64,000 bases of DNA from Arthrobacter sp. FW306-2-2C-D06B (GCF_021789175.1 NZ_CP084560.1:3844001-3908000), one strand, 5' to 3'; shown: positions 44,555 through 52,253, counted from the first letter of the stretch. Program-made: numbers and translations. Notes: generated by a model not told the origin, from the sequence alone.

Positions 44555-45292
44555 ATGACCGTCCCCCAGCACAACACGCCGACTCCTCCAGGTTGGTACC
44601 CGGACCCCTCGGGCTCCGGGCAACTACGGTGGTGGGACGGTAACGCCTGGACTGGAAACGCTTGGAACCCACCGACCGAGCCCGGCGCGGGTCAGCCCGG
44701 CGCGGGTCAGCCCGGCACAGGTCAGCCCGGCACGGGTCAGCCCGGCGCGGCGTGGCCTGCGGCCGCGCGGCCAGGGCAATACGCCGGCCCTCCGCAATAC
44801 GCAGGACCGGTCCAGCCCGCGCCGCGCCCGGAAATCAGCAGGGGGACGCCGGTCTACAATCCGTTCATCTGGCTCGTCACGCTGCTGCCGGTGATCACGC
44901 TGATCATCCTGCTGCTTTGGAATCCGGTCTTTCACGTGCGGTATGTCGGCGCTCGTCGCGTGCCAACCCTCGATCCCAGCGCGTTCAGCGTTCCATATTT
45001 CCTGCTCGTTATCTCTTCCTGGCTCATCTACGGGGTCAGCGTTCTCCTGTCCTACCTCGACTGGCAAAAGCTGCAGAGGGACGGGGTGGTCCGCCCCTTC
45101 CACTGGGCATGGGCCTTCCTGGGCGCTGGAGTCTACGTGGTGGGCCGTTCAGTGATCGTCCATAAGGTCGCCCCGCAGCGCGGCCTCGCGCCCGTTTGGG
45201 CACTGATAGGACTGACCGCCGTGAGCCTGATTCTGGTGTCCGTCAAAGTGAGCATGATCGTTTCGACTATCGCCAAGGCCCTGCCGGCGTAG
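44555..45292 (+). CDS. DUF2510 membrane protein with Gly-Gln-Pro repeats
   Basis: 245 residues. An N-terminal DUF2510 motif (PPGWYPDPSGSGQLRWWDG) is followed by five GxGQPG repeats (about 44-65), a proline-rich linker and four predicted membrane helices (about 105-125, 150-168, 188-205, 215-240). DUF2510 is common at the start of actinobacterial membrane proteins and has no known activity. An AGGAGG site precedes the ATG. It lies between purine genes without an obvious functional link. Confidence 0.88.
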   Translation: MTVPQHNTPTPPGWYPDPSGSGQLRWWDGNAWTGNAWNPPTEPGAGQPGAGQPGTGQPGTGQPGAAWPAAARPGQYAGPPQYAGPVQPAPRPEISRGTPVYNPFIWLVTLLPVITLIILLLWNPVFHVRYVGARRVPTLDPSAFSVPYFLLVISSWLIYGVSVLLSYLDWQKLQRDGVVRPFHWAWAFLGAGVYVVGRSVIVHKVAPQRGLAPVWALIGLTAVSLILVSVKVSMIVSTIAKALPA

Positions 45293-45321
45293 GGTCCTCC
45301 TCGCTCGACGTTGACCGAGAT

Positions 45322-45377
45322 CGTGGGTGTGGCCCGGGTGCTGCGTTCTGGAACGCAGCACCCGGGCCACACCCACG
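45322..45377. repeat. Perfect 27-bp palindrome with partial third arm
   Basis: Arms CGTGGGTGTGGCCCGGGTG... and its complement, 27 bp each, with a two-base loop. A further 19-base copy of the right-arm end, CACCCGGGCCACACCCACG, occurs at 45411-45429. It follows the DUF2510 gene and is convergent with the small gene at 45437; it is probably a terminator or a mobile-type palindrome. Confidence 0.9.
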
Positions 45378-45436
45378 TTCTCACCGAAAAAGGTTCGGCG
45401 GGCGGCACCTCACCCGGGCCACACCCACGTATTCGC

Positions 45437-45616
45437 CTAAGAAGAACGCTGCCGGCCGAATACCGGAAGGGCGCGCAGCCAGCGGGAGAAGGTCCCGGGC
45501 ATGCGGTCGCAATCGGCCGGAATGTAGAAGTCAGGATCCGTGGCGCCGAACGGCAGGTACAGTTCCTGGCCGGGCGCCGGGAATTCCACGACGTTGTTCT
45601 TATCCTGCGAGTCCAT
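45437..45616 (-). CDS. Uncharacterised 59-residue protein
   Basis: Too short for routine gene lists but well supported by a full AGGAGG ribosome site four bases before the ATG. The product begins MDSQDKNNVVEFPAPGQELY, has no membrane segment or signal peptide, and ends in a basic WLRALPVFGRQRSS-like tail. I do not recognise it. Its promoter region includes an IclR-like near-palindrome shared with the leader of the divergent uricase gene, so it may belong to the purine regulon; this is inference. Confidence 0.62.
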   Translation of the reverse strand: MDSQDKNNVVEFPAPGQELYLPFGATDPDFYIPADCDRMPGTFSRWLRALPVFGRQRSS

Positions 45617-45654
45617 CTGTCCTCCTATTTCATGCGCTCAAGTTCTCCACGAAT

Positions 45655-45671
45655 TTTCCGTATCTTGGAAA
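45655..45671. promoter_or_regulatory. Candidate IclR-type operator upstream of uricase
   Basis: TTTCCGTATCTTGGAAA, matching 13 of 17 positions of the site at 30054-30070 and extending one more pair on each side to TTTTCC-N7-GGAAAA. It sits in an A/T-rich promoter-like stretch between the 59-residue ORF and uricase. Confidence 0.5.
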
Positions 45672-45888
45672 ACATTTTTTGTTATATGGAAATGGTAGGG
45701 GGGATCCGCGAACCCCGTCAAGGGGTGCCCAGGGAACCAGGCCCCCGCCGGCAGCCGCCGTCGGTCACAATCAGAAAGTAAGTAACGATTCTCCGGAAGT
45801 GATGTACACCACTGGCAAACGTGGGCTACGCTTTCTTCAATTCGTGGCGCAGGTCACGTAACCTGGGAGCAGCAGGCAGGGTCGTAAT

Positions 45889-45920
45889 GAGCTGGCATCA
45901 ACGGATGCCGGCTCTTTTTT
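45889..45920 (+). terminator. Intrinsic terminator in the uricase leader region
   Basis: GAGCTGGCATC-AACG-GATGCCGGCTC with one T-G pair, followed by six T. It lies 96 bases before the uricase start. No plus-strand gene ends nearby except DUF2510 about 600 bases upstream, so it may be an attenuator for uricase and not a simple gene end. Confidence 0.75.
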
Positions 45921-46015
45921 GTTGGGTCGGCTCCACCAGAAACGCGTATGAAACACGCGCTTAATTTCATTGGTGGACCTTAGTGGTTCCACCTCATAGA
46001 AGTTGGGATATGACC

Positions 46016-46924
46016 ATGAGCAACAACATCGTCCTCGGCGACAACCAGTACGGCAAGGCAGAAGTCCGCGTCGTCAAGGTCACCCGCGACACCGACCGCC
46101 ACCAGATCGAAGACCTTAACGTCACCTCGCAATTGCGTGGCGACTTCCAGGCTGCGCACCTCCAAGGCGACAACGCACACGTCGTCGCCACGGACACCCA
46201 GAAGAACACCATCTACGCCTTTGCCCGCGACGGTATCGGCTCCCCCGAAGCCTTCCTCCTGCGCCTGAGCGAACACTTCACCTCGGGCTTCGAGTGGGTC
46301 ACGGGTGGCCGCTGGGAAGCCGAGGCCTACACCTGGGACCGCATCCAGGCACACGGCTCCGAACACGACCACAGCTTTGTCCGCAAGGGGCAGGAAGTCC
46401 GCACCGCCGTCGTAGTCCGTGAAGGCAACACAACGCACGTCATCTCCGGCCTCAAGGACCTGACCGTCCTCAAGACCACACAGTCCGGCTTCGTGGGCTA
46501 TCCCCGCGACCGGTACACCACGCTGCCCGAGACCACGGACCGCATCCTCGCTACCGACGTCTCGGCCCGCTGGCGTTACAACACCGGTCTCGACGCTGCC
46601 GGCACCGACTTCAACAAGAGCTACGAGGACATCAAGGCCCTGCTCTTGGAAGGCTTCACGGAGAACTACTCCCACGCCCTGCAGCAGACCCTGTTCGACA
46701 TGGGCAAGAAGGTCCTGGAGGCCCACAGCGAAGTGGACGAGATCAAATTCTCGATGCCCAACAAGCACCACTTCCTGGTGGACCTCAGCCCGTTCGGCCT
46801 CGACAACCCCAACGAGGTCTTCTTCGCCGCGGACCGCCCGTACGGCTTGATCGAAGCCACGGTCCAGCGCGACAACACCACACCTGCCCCGGCTGCGTGG
46901 AACGGCATCGCCGGCTTCTGCTAA
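46016..46924 (+). CDS. uox: Uricase (urate oxidase)
   Basis: 302 residues, the usual length, from the ATG at 46016; the ATG at 46010 is too close to the GGGAT ribosome site. The signature VVATDTQKNTIYAFARD (N-terminal T-fold), the HDHSF segment and VFFAADRPYGLIEATVQRD near the C-terminus are classic. It oxidises urate to 5-hydroxyisourate. The hydrolase and decarboxylase that complete conversion to allantoin are not in the window. A palindrome of family A separates it from the downstream permease. Confidence 0.96.
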   Translation: MSNNIVLGDNQYGKAEVRVVKVTRDTDRHQIEDLNVTSQLRGDFQAAHLQGDNAHVVATDTQKNTIYAFARDGIGSPEAFLLRLSEHFTSGFEWVTGGRWEAEAYTWDRIQAHGSEHDHSFVRKGQEVRTAVVVREGNTTHVISGLKDLTVLKTTQSGFVGYPRDRYTTLPETTDRILATDVSARWRYNTGLDAAGTDFNKSYEDIKALLLEGFTENYSHALQQTLFDMGKKVLEAHSEVDEIKFSMPNKHHFLVDLSPFGLDNPNEVFFAADRPYGLIEATVQRDNTTPAPAAWNGIAGFC

Positions 46925-46939
46925 GCAACCAGGTACCCG

Positions 46940-47005
46940 CCCAACTGACTCGCAGCAAGTGTCGTTTTGGAGCCCCAAAACGACATCAAATGCGAGTCAG
47001 TTGGG
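46940..47005. repeat. CTCGCAG/TGTCGTT palindrome, copy A4
   Basis: Arms CCCAACTGACTCGCA-N5-TGTCGTTTTGG, with the five central arm positions mismatched and a four-base loop, between uricase and the NCS2 permease on the same strand. Confidence 0.9.
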
Positions 47006-47031
47006 CAATCCCCCGCACCCAAAACCACATT

Positions 47032-47095
47032 GTTAGCCAGACAACGTTAGCCAGACAAAGACGTCTGCCATGAACCAAGAAAGTCTGCCATGAAC
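47032..47095 (+). repeat. Two short direct duplications before the urate/xanthine permease
   Basis: GTTAGCCAGACAA occurs at 47032-47044 and 47046-47058. GTCTGCCATGAAC occurs at 47063-47075 and 47083-47095, the second copy containing the permease start codon. The first copy creates a seven-codon frame, MNQESLP, from 47070 whose TGA stop overlaps the permease ATG. Confidence 0.85.
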
Positions 47096-48580
47096 ACGAA
47101 GAATAAAACCCGCCCCGCAGCGTCCGGTCCAGCCCGCCCCGAGGACCAGCGCCTCTCGATCGGGAGCACGTTCGCCTACGGCTTCCAGCACGTCCTGACC
47201 ATGTACGGCGGCATCATCGCCCCGCCCCTCATCATCGGAGCCGCCGCGGGCATGTCCTCGCAGGACATCGGGCTCCTGATCGCGGCCTGCCTGTTTGTCG
47301 GCGGCCTCGCCACCATTCTGCAGACTGTCGGCATCCCGTTCTTCGGATCGCAGCTGCCACTGGTCCAGGGCGTGTCCTTCGCCGGCGTTTCCACCATGGT
47401 GGCGATCGTCCACGGAGGCGGCGGAATCCAAGCGGTGTTTGGTTCCGTCATTGTGGCGTCATTGATCGGCCTGGCGATCACCCCCCTTTTCTCCAAGATC
47501 ATCAAGTTTTTCCCGCCTGTGGTCACGGGTACAGTCATCACCACGATCGGGCTGACACTCATGCCGGTCGCGGCGAACTGGGCCATGGGCGGCAACGCCG
47601 CCGCCCCCAACTACGGCAGCGTGGCGAACATCGGCCTGGCTGCGGCCACGATGGGCATCGTCCTGCTCCTCAGCAAGGTTGGAAACGCGGCCATCTCGCG
47701 TCTTTCCATCCTCCTTGCCATGGTGATCGGGACCGTCATCGCCCTCGCCACGGGAATGGCCGATTTCTCCAAGGTCGGCCAGGGTCCGATCGTAGCTTTC
47801 CCCACGCCCTTCGCGTTCGGTGCTCCAACCTTCGAGATCGCGTCCATCGTTTCGATGCTGATCGTCATCCTGGTCACCCTGACCGAGACCTCGGCGGACA
47901 TCATCGCCGTCGGGGAAATCGTAGGCACCAAGGTCGATTCCAAGCGCATCGGCAACGGCCTGCGCGCGGATATGCTCTCAAGTGCCGTTTCGCCCCTCTT
48001 CAACTCCTTCACCCAGAGCGCCTTCGCCCAGAATGTCGGACTCGTGGCCATCACGGGCATCAAGAGCCGCTTCGTGGTCAGCGCCGGCGGGCTCATCCTG
48101 GTGGTCCTCGGCGTGCTGCCCGTCCTCGGGCGAGTTGTCGCAGCGGTTCCGACGCCCGTCCTGGGCGGTGCCGGCGTCGTACTCTTCGGAACGGTGGCCG
48201 CAAGCGGCATCCGGACGCTCTCGAAGGTGGAGTACCGCAACAATATGAACCTGATCATCGTGGCAGCGTCCATCGGCTTCGGCATGATCCCGATCGCCGC
48301 ACCGAAGTTCTACGACCAGTTCCCGTCCTGGTTCTCCACGATCTTCCACTCGGGCATCAGCTCGGCCGCCATCATGGCCATCCTGTTGAACGTGCTGTTC
48401 AACCACTTCAAGGCCGGCAACTCGGACAACCAGTCGGTGTTCGTCGCAGGTACCGGCCGCGTGGTCAGCGAAGCGGACATTGCGTGCCTTGCGCACGGTG
48501 ACCGTTTCGAGAACGGCAAACTGATCGACGCCGAAGGCAAGGAAGTGCCGCTCACGTCGGACACTTCGGCCGAGCACTGA
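47090..48580 (+). CDS. NCS2 (NAT family) urate/xanthine permease
   Basis: 496 residues with about twelve to fourteen membrane segments. The nucleobase-ascorbate transporter signature reads QNVGLVAITG (Gln314-Asn315), and the ETSADIIAVGEI helix bears the conserved glutamate. A QNxG signature is usual in urate or xanthine carriers, consistent with its place next to uricase. The start ATG overlaps the stop of a seven-codon upstream frame. The C-terminal cytoplasmic tail is acidic and soluble. A palindrome of the CTGGCAG type follows the gene. Confidence 0.93.
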   Translation: MNTKNKTRPAASGPARPEDQRLSIGSTFAYGFQHVLTMYGGIIAPPLIIGAAAGMSSQDIGLLIAACLFVGGLATILQTVGIPFFGSQLPLVQGVSFAGVSTMVAIVHGGGGIQAVFGSVIVASLIGLAITPLFSKIIKFFPPVVTGTVITTIGLTLMPVAANWAMGGNAAAPNYGSVANIGLAAATMGIVLLLSKVGNAAISRLSILLAMVIGTVIALATGMADFSKVGQGPIVAFPTPFAFGAPTFEIASIVSMLIVILVTLTETSADIIAVGEIVGTKVDSKRIGNGLRADMLSSAVSPLFNSFTQSAFAQNVGLVAITGIKSRFVVSAGGLILVVLGVLPVLGRVVAAVPTPVLGGAGVVLFGTVAASGIRTLSKVEYRNNMNLIIVAASIGFGMIPIAAPKFYDQFPSWFSTIFHSGISSAAIMAILLNVLFNHFKAGNSDNQSVFVAGTGRVVSEADIACLAHGDRFENGKLIDAEGKEVPLTSDTSAEH

Positions 48581-48594
48581 CCCCTTTGTTCCGC

Positions 48595-48649
48595 CGAACT
48601 GGCAGGTGTTGCCCCTCTCGCAAGGAACGGGGCAGCACCTGCCAGTTCG
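48595..48649. repeat. CTGGCAG/TTGCCCC palindrome, copy B1
   Basis: 21-bp arms CGAACTGGCAGGTGTTGCCCC and complement with one mismatch (shown here split as CGAACTGGCAGG-TGTTGCCCC) and a 13-base loop, 14 bases after the NCS2 permease stop. A diverged second copy lies at 51265-51321. Confidence 0.88.
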
Positions 48650-48677
48650 CGTTGCATACGTTTTTGCCACCTCCGCG

Positions 48678-48693
48678 TGAGACGGTTGTTTCA
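48678..48693. promoter_or_regulatory. Candidate RpiR operator at its own start codon
   Basis: TGAGACGGTTGTTTCA, of form TGARAC-N4-GTTYCA, ends on the first base of the RpiR gene. The same form occurs before the NCS1 permease at 49583. It would suit self-repression. Confidence 0.5.
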
Positions 48694-49517
48694 TGAGGAT
48701 CGATGAGCGAATCGAACAACACTATTCGGAACTTGGGCCGCAGGAGCAAAAGGCCGCAGACACCCTGCTGGACCGCCTGGGCGACCTGGCTGTCTACAAT
48801 GCGGCCGAGCTCGCTCAGCTAAGCGGCGTCTCCAAGGCCACCATGAGCAGGCTCTTTCGCCACCTCGGATTCGCCGATTTCAACGAGGTGAAGGAACACA
48901 CGCGGGGCCTGAGGTCCAGCGGAGTACCGCTCGCCAAACAGGAGGCCGACGGCGGAATCCCCCTGCATTTGGCAACGGAACAGCAGAGCCTGAACCGGCT
49001 TTTCGAAACGCTCGACGACGATCGCCTCCGCAAGGTGACGCAGCAATTGGCCGAGGCCAGCAAGGTCTTGCTGATCGGCTTCCGCAACAGTTTCCCTGTA
49101 GCCCTCCACCTACGGCAGCAGCTCCTGCATTGCCGCCCCGCGGTAAATCTGGCCCCACAGCCGGGCCAAAGCGTGGGTGAGGAACTGGCAGGGCTGGACG
49201 CGAACGACGTCGTGGTCCTGATCGGCTTCCGGCGCCGGCCGGACGGCTTCCACCAGGTCCTGAAGGCCGCCACCGCCACCGGCGCGAGCACCATCCTGAT
49301 CGCGGACCCGAGCGCCCGTTGGCTTGCGGCGGAGGCCTCCGTTTGGATCGAATGCCCGGTGGAAGGCAGCGCCGCCTTTGACAGCTACGCCTCGGCCATG
49401 AGCCTCATGAGCATCCTCGCGAACGGCGTGCTGACCGCGCGGGGGCGTCCGGGAAGGGACCGTGTCAGGGAAATAACCGGCGTCTACGACTCTCTGGGAG
49501 AGATCGAGCGGCGGTAG
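48693..49517 (+). CDS. MurR/RpiR-family transcriptional regulator
   Basis: 274 residues. The N-terminal HTH_6 domain (about 1-77) shows AAELAQLSGVSKATMSRLFRHLGFADFNEVK, and a SIS domain (about 115-250) would bind a phosphorylated or sugar-like effector. No clear ribosome site precedes the ATG, so translation may be leaderless. It lies between the urate/xanthine permease and an NCS1 permease, with TGARAC-N4-GTTYCA palindromes at its own start and before the NCS1 gene. Regulation of purine or ureide uptake is likely by context. Confidence 0.9.
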   Translation: MRIDERIEQHYSELGPQEQKAADTLLDRLGDLAVYNAAELAQLSGVSKATMSRLFRHLGFADFNEVKEHTRGLRSSGVPLAKQEADGGIPLHLATEQQSLNRLFETLDDDRLRKVTQQLAEASKVLLIGFRNSFPVALHLRQQLLHCRPAVNLAPQPGQSVGEELAGLDANDVVVLIGFRRRPDGFHQVLKAATATGASTILIADPSARWLAAEASVWIECPVEGSAAFDSYASAMSLMSILANGVLTARGRPGRDRVREITGVYDSLGEIERR

Positions 49518-49582
49518 GCGAACGCGGCCCGAACCCGGCGTCGGGCAAGCGTAAAGAAGAGTTAGCGGCCCGGAAACGGCAT

Positions 49583-49598
49583 TGAAACATCTGTTCCA
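49583..49598. promoter_or_regulatory. Candidate RpiR operator before the NCS1 permease
   Basis: TGAAACATCTGTTCCA, a TGARAC-N4-GTTYCA palindrome, 60 bases before the NCS1 start. It is followed directly by the perfect palindrome ATTCAATTGAAT (49598-49609). Confidence 0.5.
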
Positions 49599-49657
49599 TT
49601 CAATTGAATCAGTGAAACGACTGCCCCTGTCGTGGATAACCCTGATTCGAGGAACCG

Positions 49658-51235
49658 ATGGCCGAAGCACAACTCGCCCCAGAGAAAACCGGCACAGAGC
49701 AACCCGGCACCCTGCTGGGCAGCCCGATTGACGAAGCCGCAGCACACCGCGATCCGCGGCTCAGCAATGAAGACTTGGCGCCCCTGAAGAACCAGCGCTG
49801 GAGCAGCTACAACCTCTTCGCGTTCTGGATGTCAGACGTCCACAGCATCGGCGGCTATGTGACGGCGGGCAGCCTCTTCGCCCTCGGTTTGGCCAGCTGG
49901 CAAGTGTTGGTCGCCCTGCTGGTGGGCATCGTGATCGTCCAGGTTTTCTGCAACCTCGTGGCGAAACCCAGCCAAAAGACCGGTGTACCGTACCCCGTGA
50001 TCAACCGCGCGGTCTTCGGCGTCAAGGGCGCCAACATCCCGGCTATCATCCGCGGCTTGATCGCCGTCGCCTGGTACGGAGTTCAAACCTTCCTGGCCTC
50101 CGAAGCCTTGGTGATCGTGTTCCTGAAGTTCTTCCCCGCCATGAAACCGTTGTACGACGTCCATCAATACGGCTTCCTTGGCCTCTCTGCCCTGGGTTGG
50201 ATTTGCTACGGAATCCTCTGGGTGGCCCAGGCCGCATTGTTCTGGAACGGAATGGAAAGCATCCGCAAGTTCATCGACTTCGCCGGTCCAGCCGTATACG
50301 TGGTCATGTTGGTCCTTGCCATCTACTTGGTTTCCAAGGCCGGCATCAGCAACATCAGCCTGAACCTGTCCGCCGGCCAACCGCTCGACTTCGCTGCGTC
50401 CATCCCGGTCATGATCTCCGCGATCGCCTTGGTCGTGTCCTACTTCTCGGGTCCCATGCTCAACTTCGGCGACTTCGCGCGTTATGGCAAGAGCTTCAAG
50501 GCCGTCAAGAAGGGCAATCTCCTGGGCCTGCCGGTCAACTTCCTGTTCTTTTCGCTGCTGACCGTCATCACGGCGTCGGCCACCACCCCGGTCTTCGGGC
50601 ACCTCATCACGGACCCGGTCAAGACCGTTCAGGAAATCGATTCGGTGTTCGCCGTGCTGCTCGGCGGGCTGACCTTTGTCATCGCAACTGTGGGCATCAA
50701 CATCGTGGCCAACTTCATCTCGCCGGCGTTCGACTTCTCCAACGTCAGCCCCCAGAAGATCAGTTGGCGCATGGGCGGCATGATCGCCGCGGGCGGATCC
50801 GTCATCCTGACCCCTTGGAACTGGTACTCGAACGACGACGCCATCCACTACACGCTCGGCGTGTTGGGGGCGTTGATCGGCCCGCTCTTCGGCATCCTGA
50901 TCGCCGGCTACTACCTGGTGGGCAAGCAGAAGGTCTGGGTTGAGGACATGTACACGATGAAGCCCGACGGCAAGTACTGGTTCCGCAACGGCTACAACCC
51001 CAACGCGGTGAAGGCAGTGGCCTTCAGCGGCGTCGTCTCGATCGCTTCGGTCCTGATCCCCAAGGCGCTCCTGGACTCGGGAGCCACCACGGTCAACGCA
51101 ACCTGGATCGGCAACTACAGCTGGTTCCTCGGTTGCGCCTTGGGCCTGCTGACCTTCTGGTACTTCGAAAAGCGCTCCCCCATGATCAACCTGGAGCCGA
51201 ACGGCGTCGAAGCGAACGACGGCGCCCTCGTCTAG
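49658..51235 (+). CDS. NCS1-family permease, allantoin-type (PucI-like)
   Basis: 525 residues with twelve predicted helices and NCS1 landmarks: RWSSYNLFAFWMSDVHSIGG, YPVINRAVFGVKGANIPAIIRG, LNFGDFARYGKS and TPWNWYSNDDAIHYTLGVLGAL. It resembles allantoin permeases such as PucI, and the following ureide genes support allantoin or a related ureide as substrate. GAGG lies six bases before the start. It is paralogous to the NCS1 gene at 28.4 kb, with which it shares many segments. Confidence 0.92.
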   Translation: MAEAQLAPEKTGTEQPGTLLGSPIDEAAAHRDPRLSNEDLAPLKNQRWSSYNLFAFWMSDVHSIGGYVTAGSLFALGLASWQVLVALLVGIVIVQVFCNLVAKPSQKTGVPYPVINRAVFGVKGANIPAIIRGLIAVAWYGVQTFLASEALVIVFLKFFPAMKPLYDVHQYGFLGLSALGWICYGILWVAQAALFWNGMESIRKFIDFAGPAVYVVMLVLAIYLVSKAGISNISLNLSAGQPLDFAASIPVMISAIALVVSYFSGPMLNFGDFARYGKSFKAVKKGNLLGLPVNFLFFSLLTVITASATTPVFGHLITDPVKTVQEIDSVFAVLLGGLTFVIATVGINIVANFISPAFDFSNVSPQKISWRMGGMIAAGGSVILTPWNWYSNDDAIHYTLGVLGALIGPLFGILIAGYYLVGKQKVWVEDMYTMKPDGKYWFRNGYNPNAVKAVAFSGVVSIASVLIPKALLDSGATTVNATWIGNYSWFLGCALGLLTFWYFEKRSPMINLEPNGVEANDGALV

Positions 51236-51264
51236 GGAACCCCGCGCCTAAGGAACCCCTCCGC

Positions 51265-51321
51265 CGAGCTGGCAGTTGTTGCCCCTAATTCGCAAGAATA
51301 GGGTCAACAGCTGCCCGTTCG
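51265..51321. repeat. CTGGCAG/TTGCCCC palindrome, copy B2
   Basis: A diverged version of copy B1: CGAGCTGGCAGTTGTTGCCCC opposite GGGTCAACAGCTGCCCGTTCG (each arm given in parts CGAGCTGGCAG-TTGTTGCCCC and GGGTCAACAGC-TGCCCGTTCG). Between the convergent NCS1 permease and the IclR gene. Confidence 0.8.
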
Positions 51322-51338
51322 CGCGAAAGAAGGCAAGC

Positions 51339-52094
51339 TTAGTTCTGGTTCAGCTCGGCCGAGATCGCGAGGGCAGCTTCCCGCAGGAGCGGTACGGCGC
51401 GGTCGGCGAAGTGCTGGTCCACGCGGGACACGGGTCCGGAAACGGAAATGGCGGTGGGCGTCGGAGCGTTGGGGACTGCCATCGCGAAGCAACGGACGCC
51501 GATCTCCTGCTCTTCTTCGTCGATCGAGTAGCCGCGTTCGCGGATCCGGTTCAAATCGGCGAGCAGGGAGTCGATGTCCCCGATGCTCTTTGCCGTAGGA
51601 GTCGGCATGCCCGTGCGGGCCACGATCCCGCGGACCACCTCGTCATCCAGCTGGGCCAGGATGGCCTTCCCGACGCCGGTGTCGTGCGTATGGGCGCGGC
51701 GGCCCACCTCGGTGAACATGCGCATGGAGTGCAGCGACGGAACCTGGGCAACGTAGATGACCATGTCGGAATCCAGCACGGCCATGTTGGACGTTTCGCC
51801 GAGCCGGTCCACGAGGGACTTCAGCTGGGGACGGGCCAAGGCACCGAGCTGCTTGTTGGCGCCTTCGCCAAGCCGGATGAGCCGGGGACCCAGCGCGTAG
51901 CGACGATTGGGCAGTTGCCGGATGTAGCCGAGGGACACCAAGGTGCGCAGCAGGCGGTGGATGGTGGGGAGCGGCAGGTCTGTCGACGACGACAGTTCGC
52001 TCAACGTGACGTCTCCGCCGGCGTCGGTGATGAGTTCCAGCAGTTCGAAGACGCGCTCGACGGACTGCACGCCTCCCGAGGGCTTTTCAGCCAT
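51339..52094 (-). CDS. IclR-family regulator, probable ureide/glyoxylate repressor
   Basis: 251 residues from the ATG at 52094, with GGAG eight bases upstream. An N-terminal winged helix (about 8-62: SVERVFELLELITDAGG, LSELSSSTDLPLPTIHRLLRTL) is joined to the IclR effector domain with HTHDTGVGKAILA and EEEQEIGVRCFAMAVPN. It is divergent from malic enzyme, malate synthase, DUF6986 and ureidoglycine aminohydrolase. E. coli AllR, of the same family, represses ureide genes and responds to glyoxylate. A similar role here is likely. Confidence 0.91.
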   Translation of the reverse strand: MAEKPSGGVQSVERVFELLELITDAGGDVTLSELSSSTDLPLPTIHRLLRTLVSLGYIRQLPNRRYALGPRLIRLGEGANKQLGALARPQLKSLVDRLGETSNMAVLDSDMVIYVAQVPSLHSMRMFTEVGRRAHTHDTGVGKAILAQLDDEVVRGIVARTGMPTPTAKSIGDIDSLLADLNRIRERGYSIDEEEQEIGVRCFAMAVPNAPTPTAISVSGPVSRVDQHFADRAVPLLREAALAISAELNQN

Positions 52095-52130
52095 TCCGTT
52101 GTCTCCTATGGCTCGGAATCCGACAACTCT

Positions 52131-52147
52131 TATCCGCATCGTGAAAA
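52131..52147. promoter_or_regulatory. Candidate IclR operator near the IclR gene
   Basis: TATCCGCATCGTGAAAA, sharing the core CGCATCGTG with the site at 30054-30070. It lies 36 bases upstream of the IclR start. Confidence 0.55.
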
Positions 52148-52236
52148 GAGTTGCTTAGAACACTCAAGATACAGCACACGACGCCGGAATGCTTGCCCAT
52201 CGATGAGGGCTTGTGTTTCCACTTCGTAGATAATAA

Positions 52237-52253
52237 TATCCATAATACGAAAA
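52237..52253. promoter_or_regulatory. Candidate IclR operator near the malic enzyme gene
   Basis: TATCCATAATACGAAAA, of the same length and outer pattern (TATCC...GAAAA) as the site at 52131, 52 bases before the malic enzyme start in an A/T-rich stretch. Confidence 0.5.

Noticed and set aside
45700..45889. SRP RNA, glycine or cobalamin riboswitch in the uricase leader
   Set aside because: Short matching words were seen, but the required conserved cores and pairing of these RNAs are absent.
47070..47093. Treating the seven-codon frame before the permease as a real gene
   Set aside because: No ribosome site precedes it; it is reported only as a possible coupling device created by a duplication.
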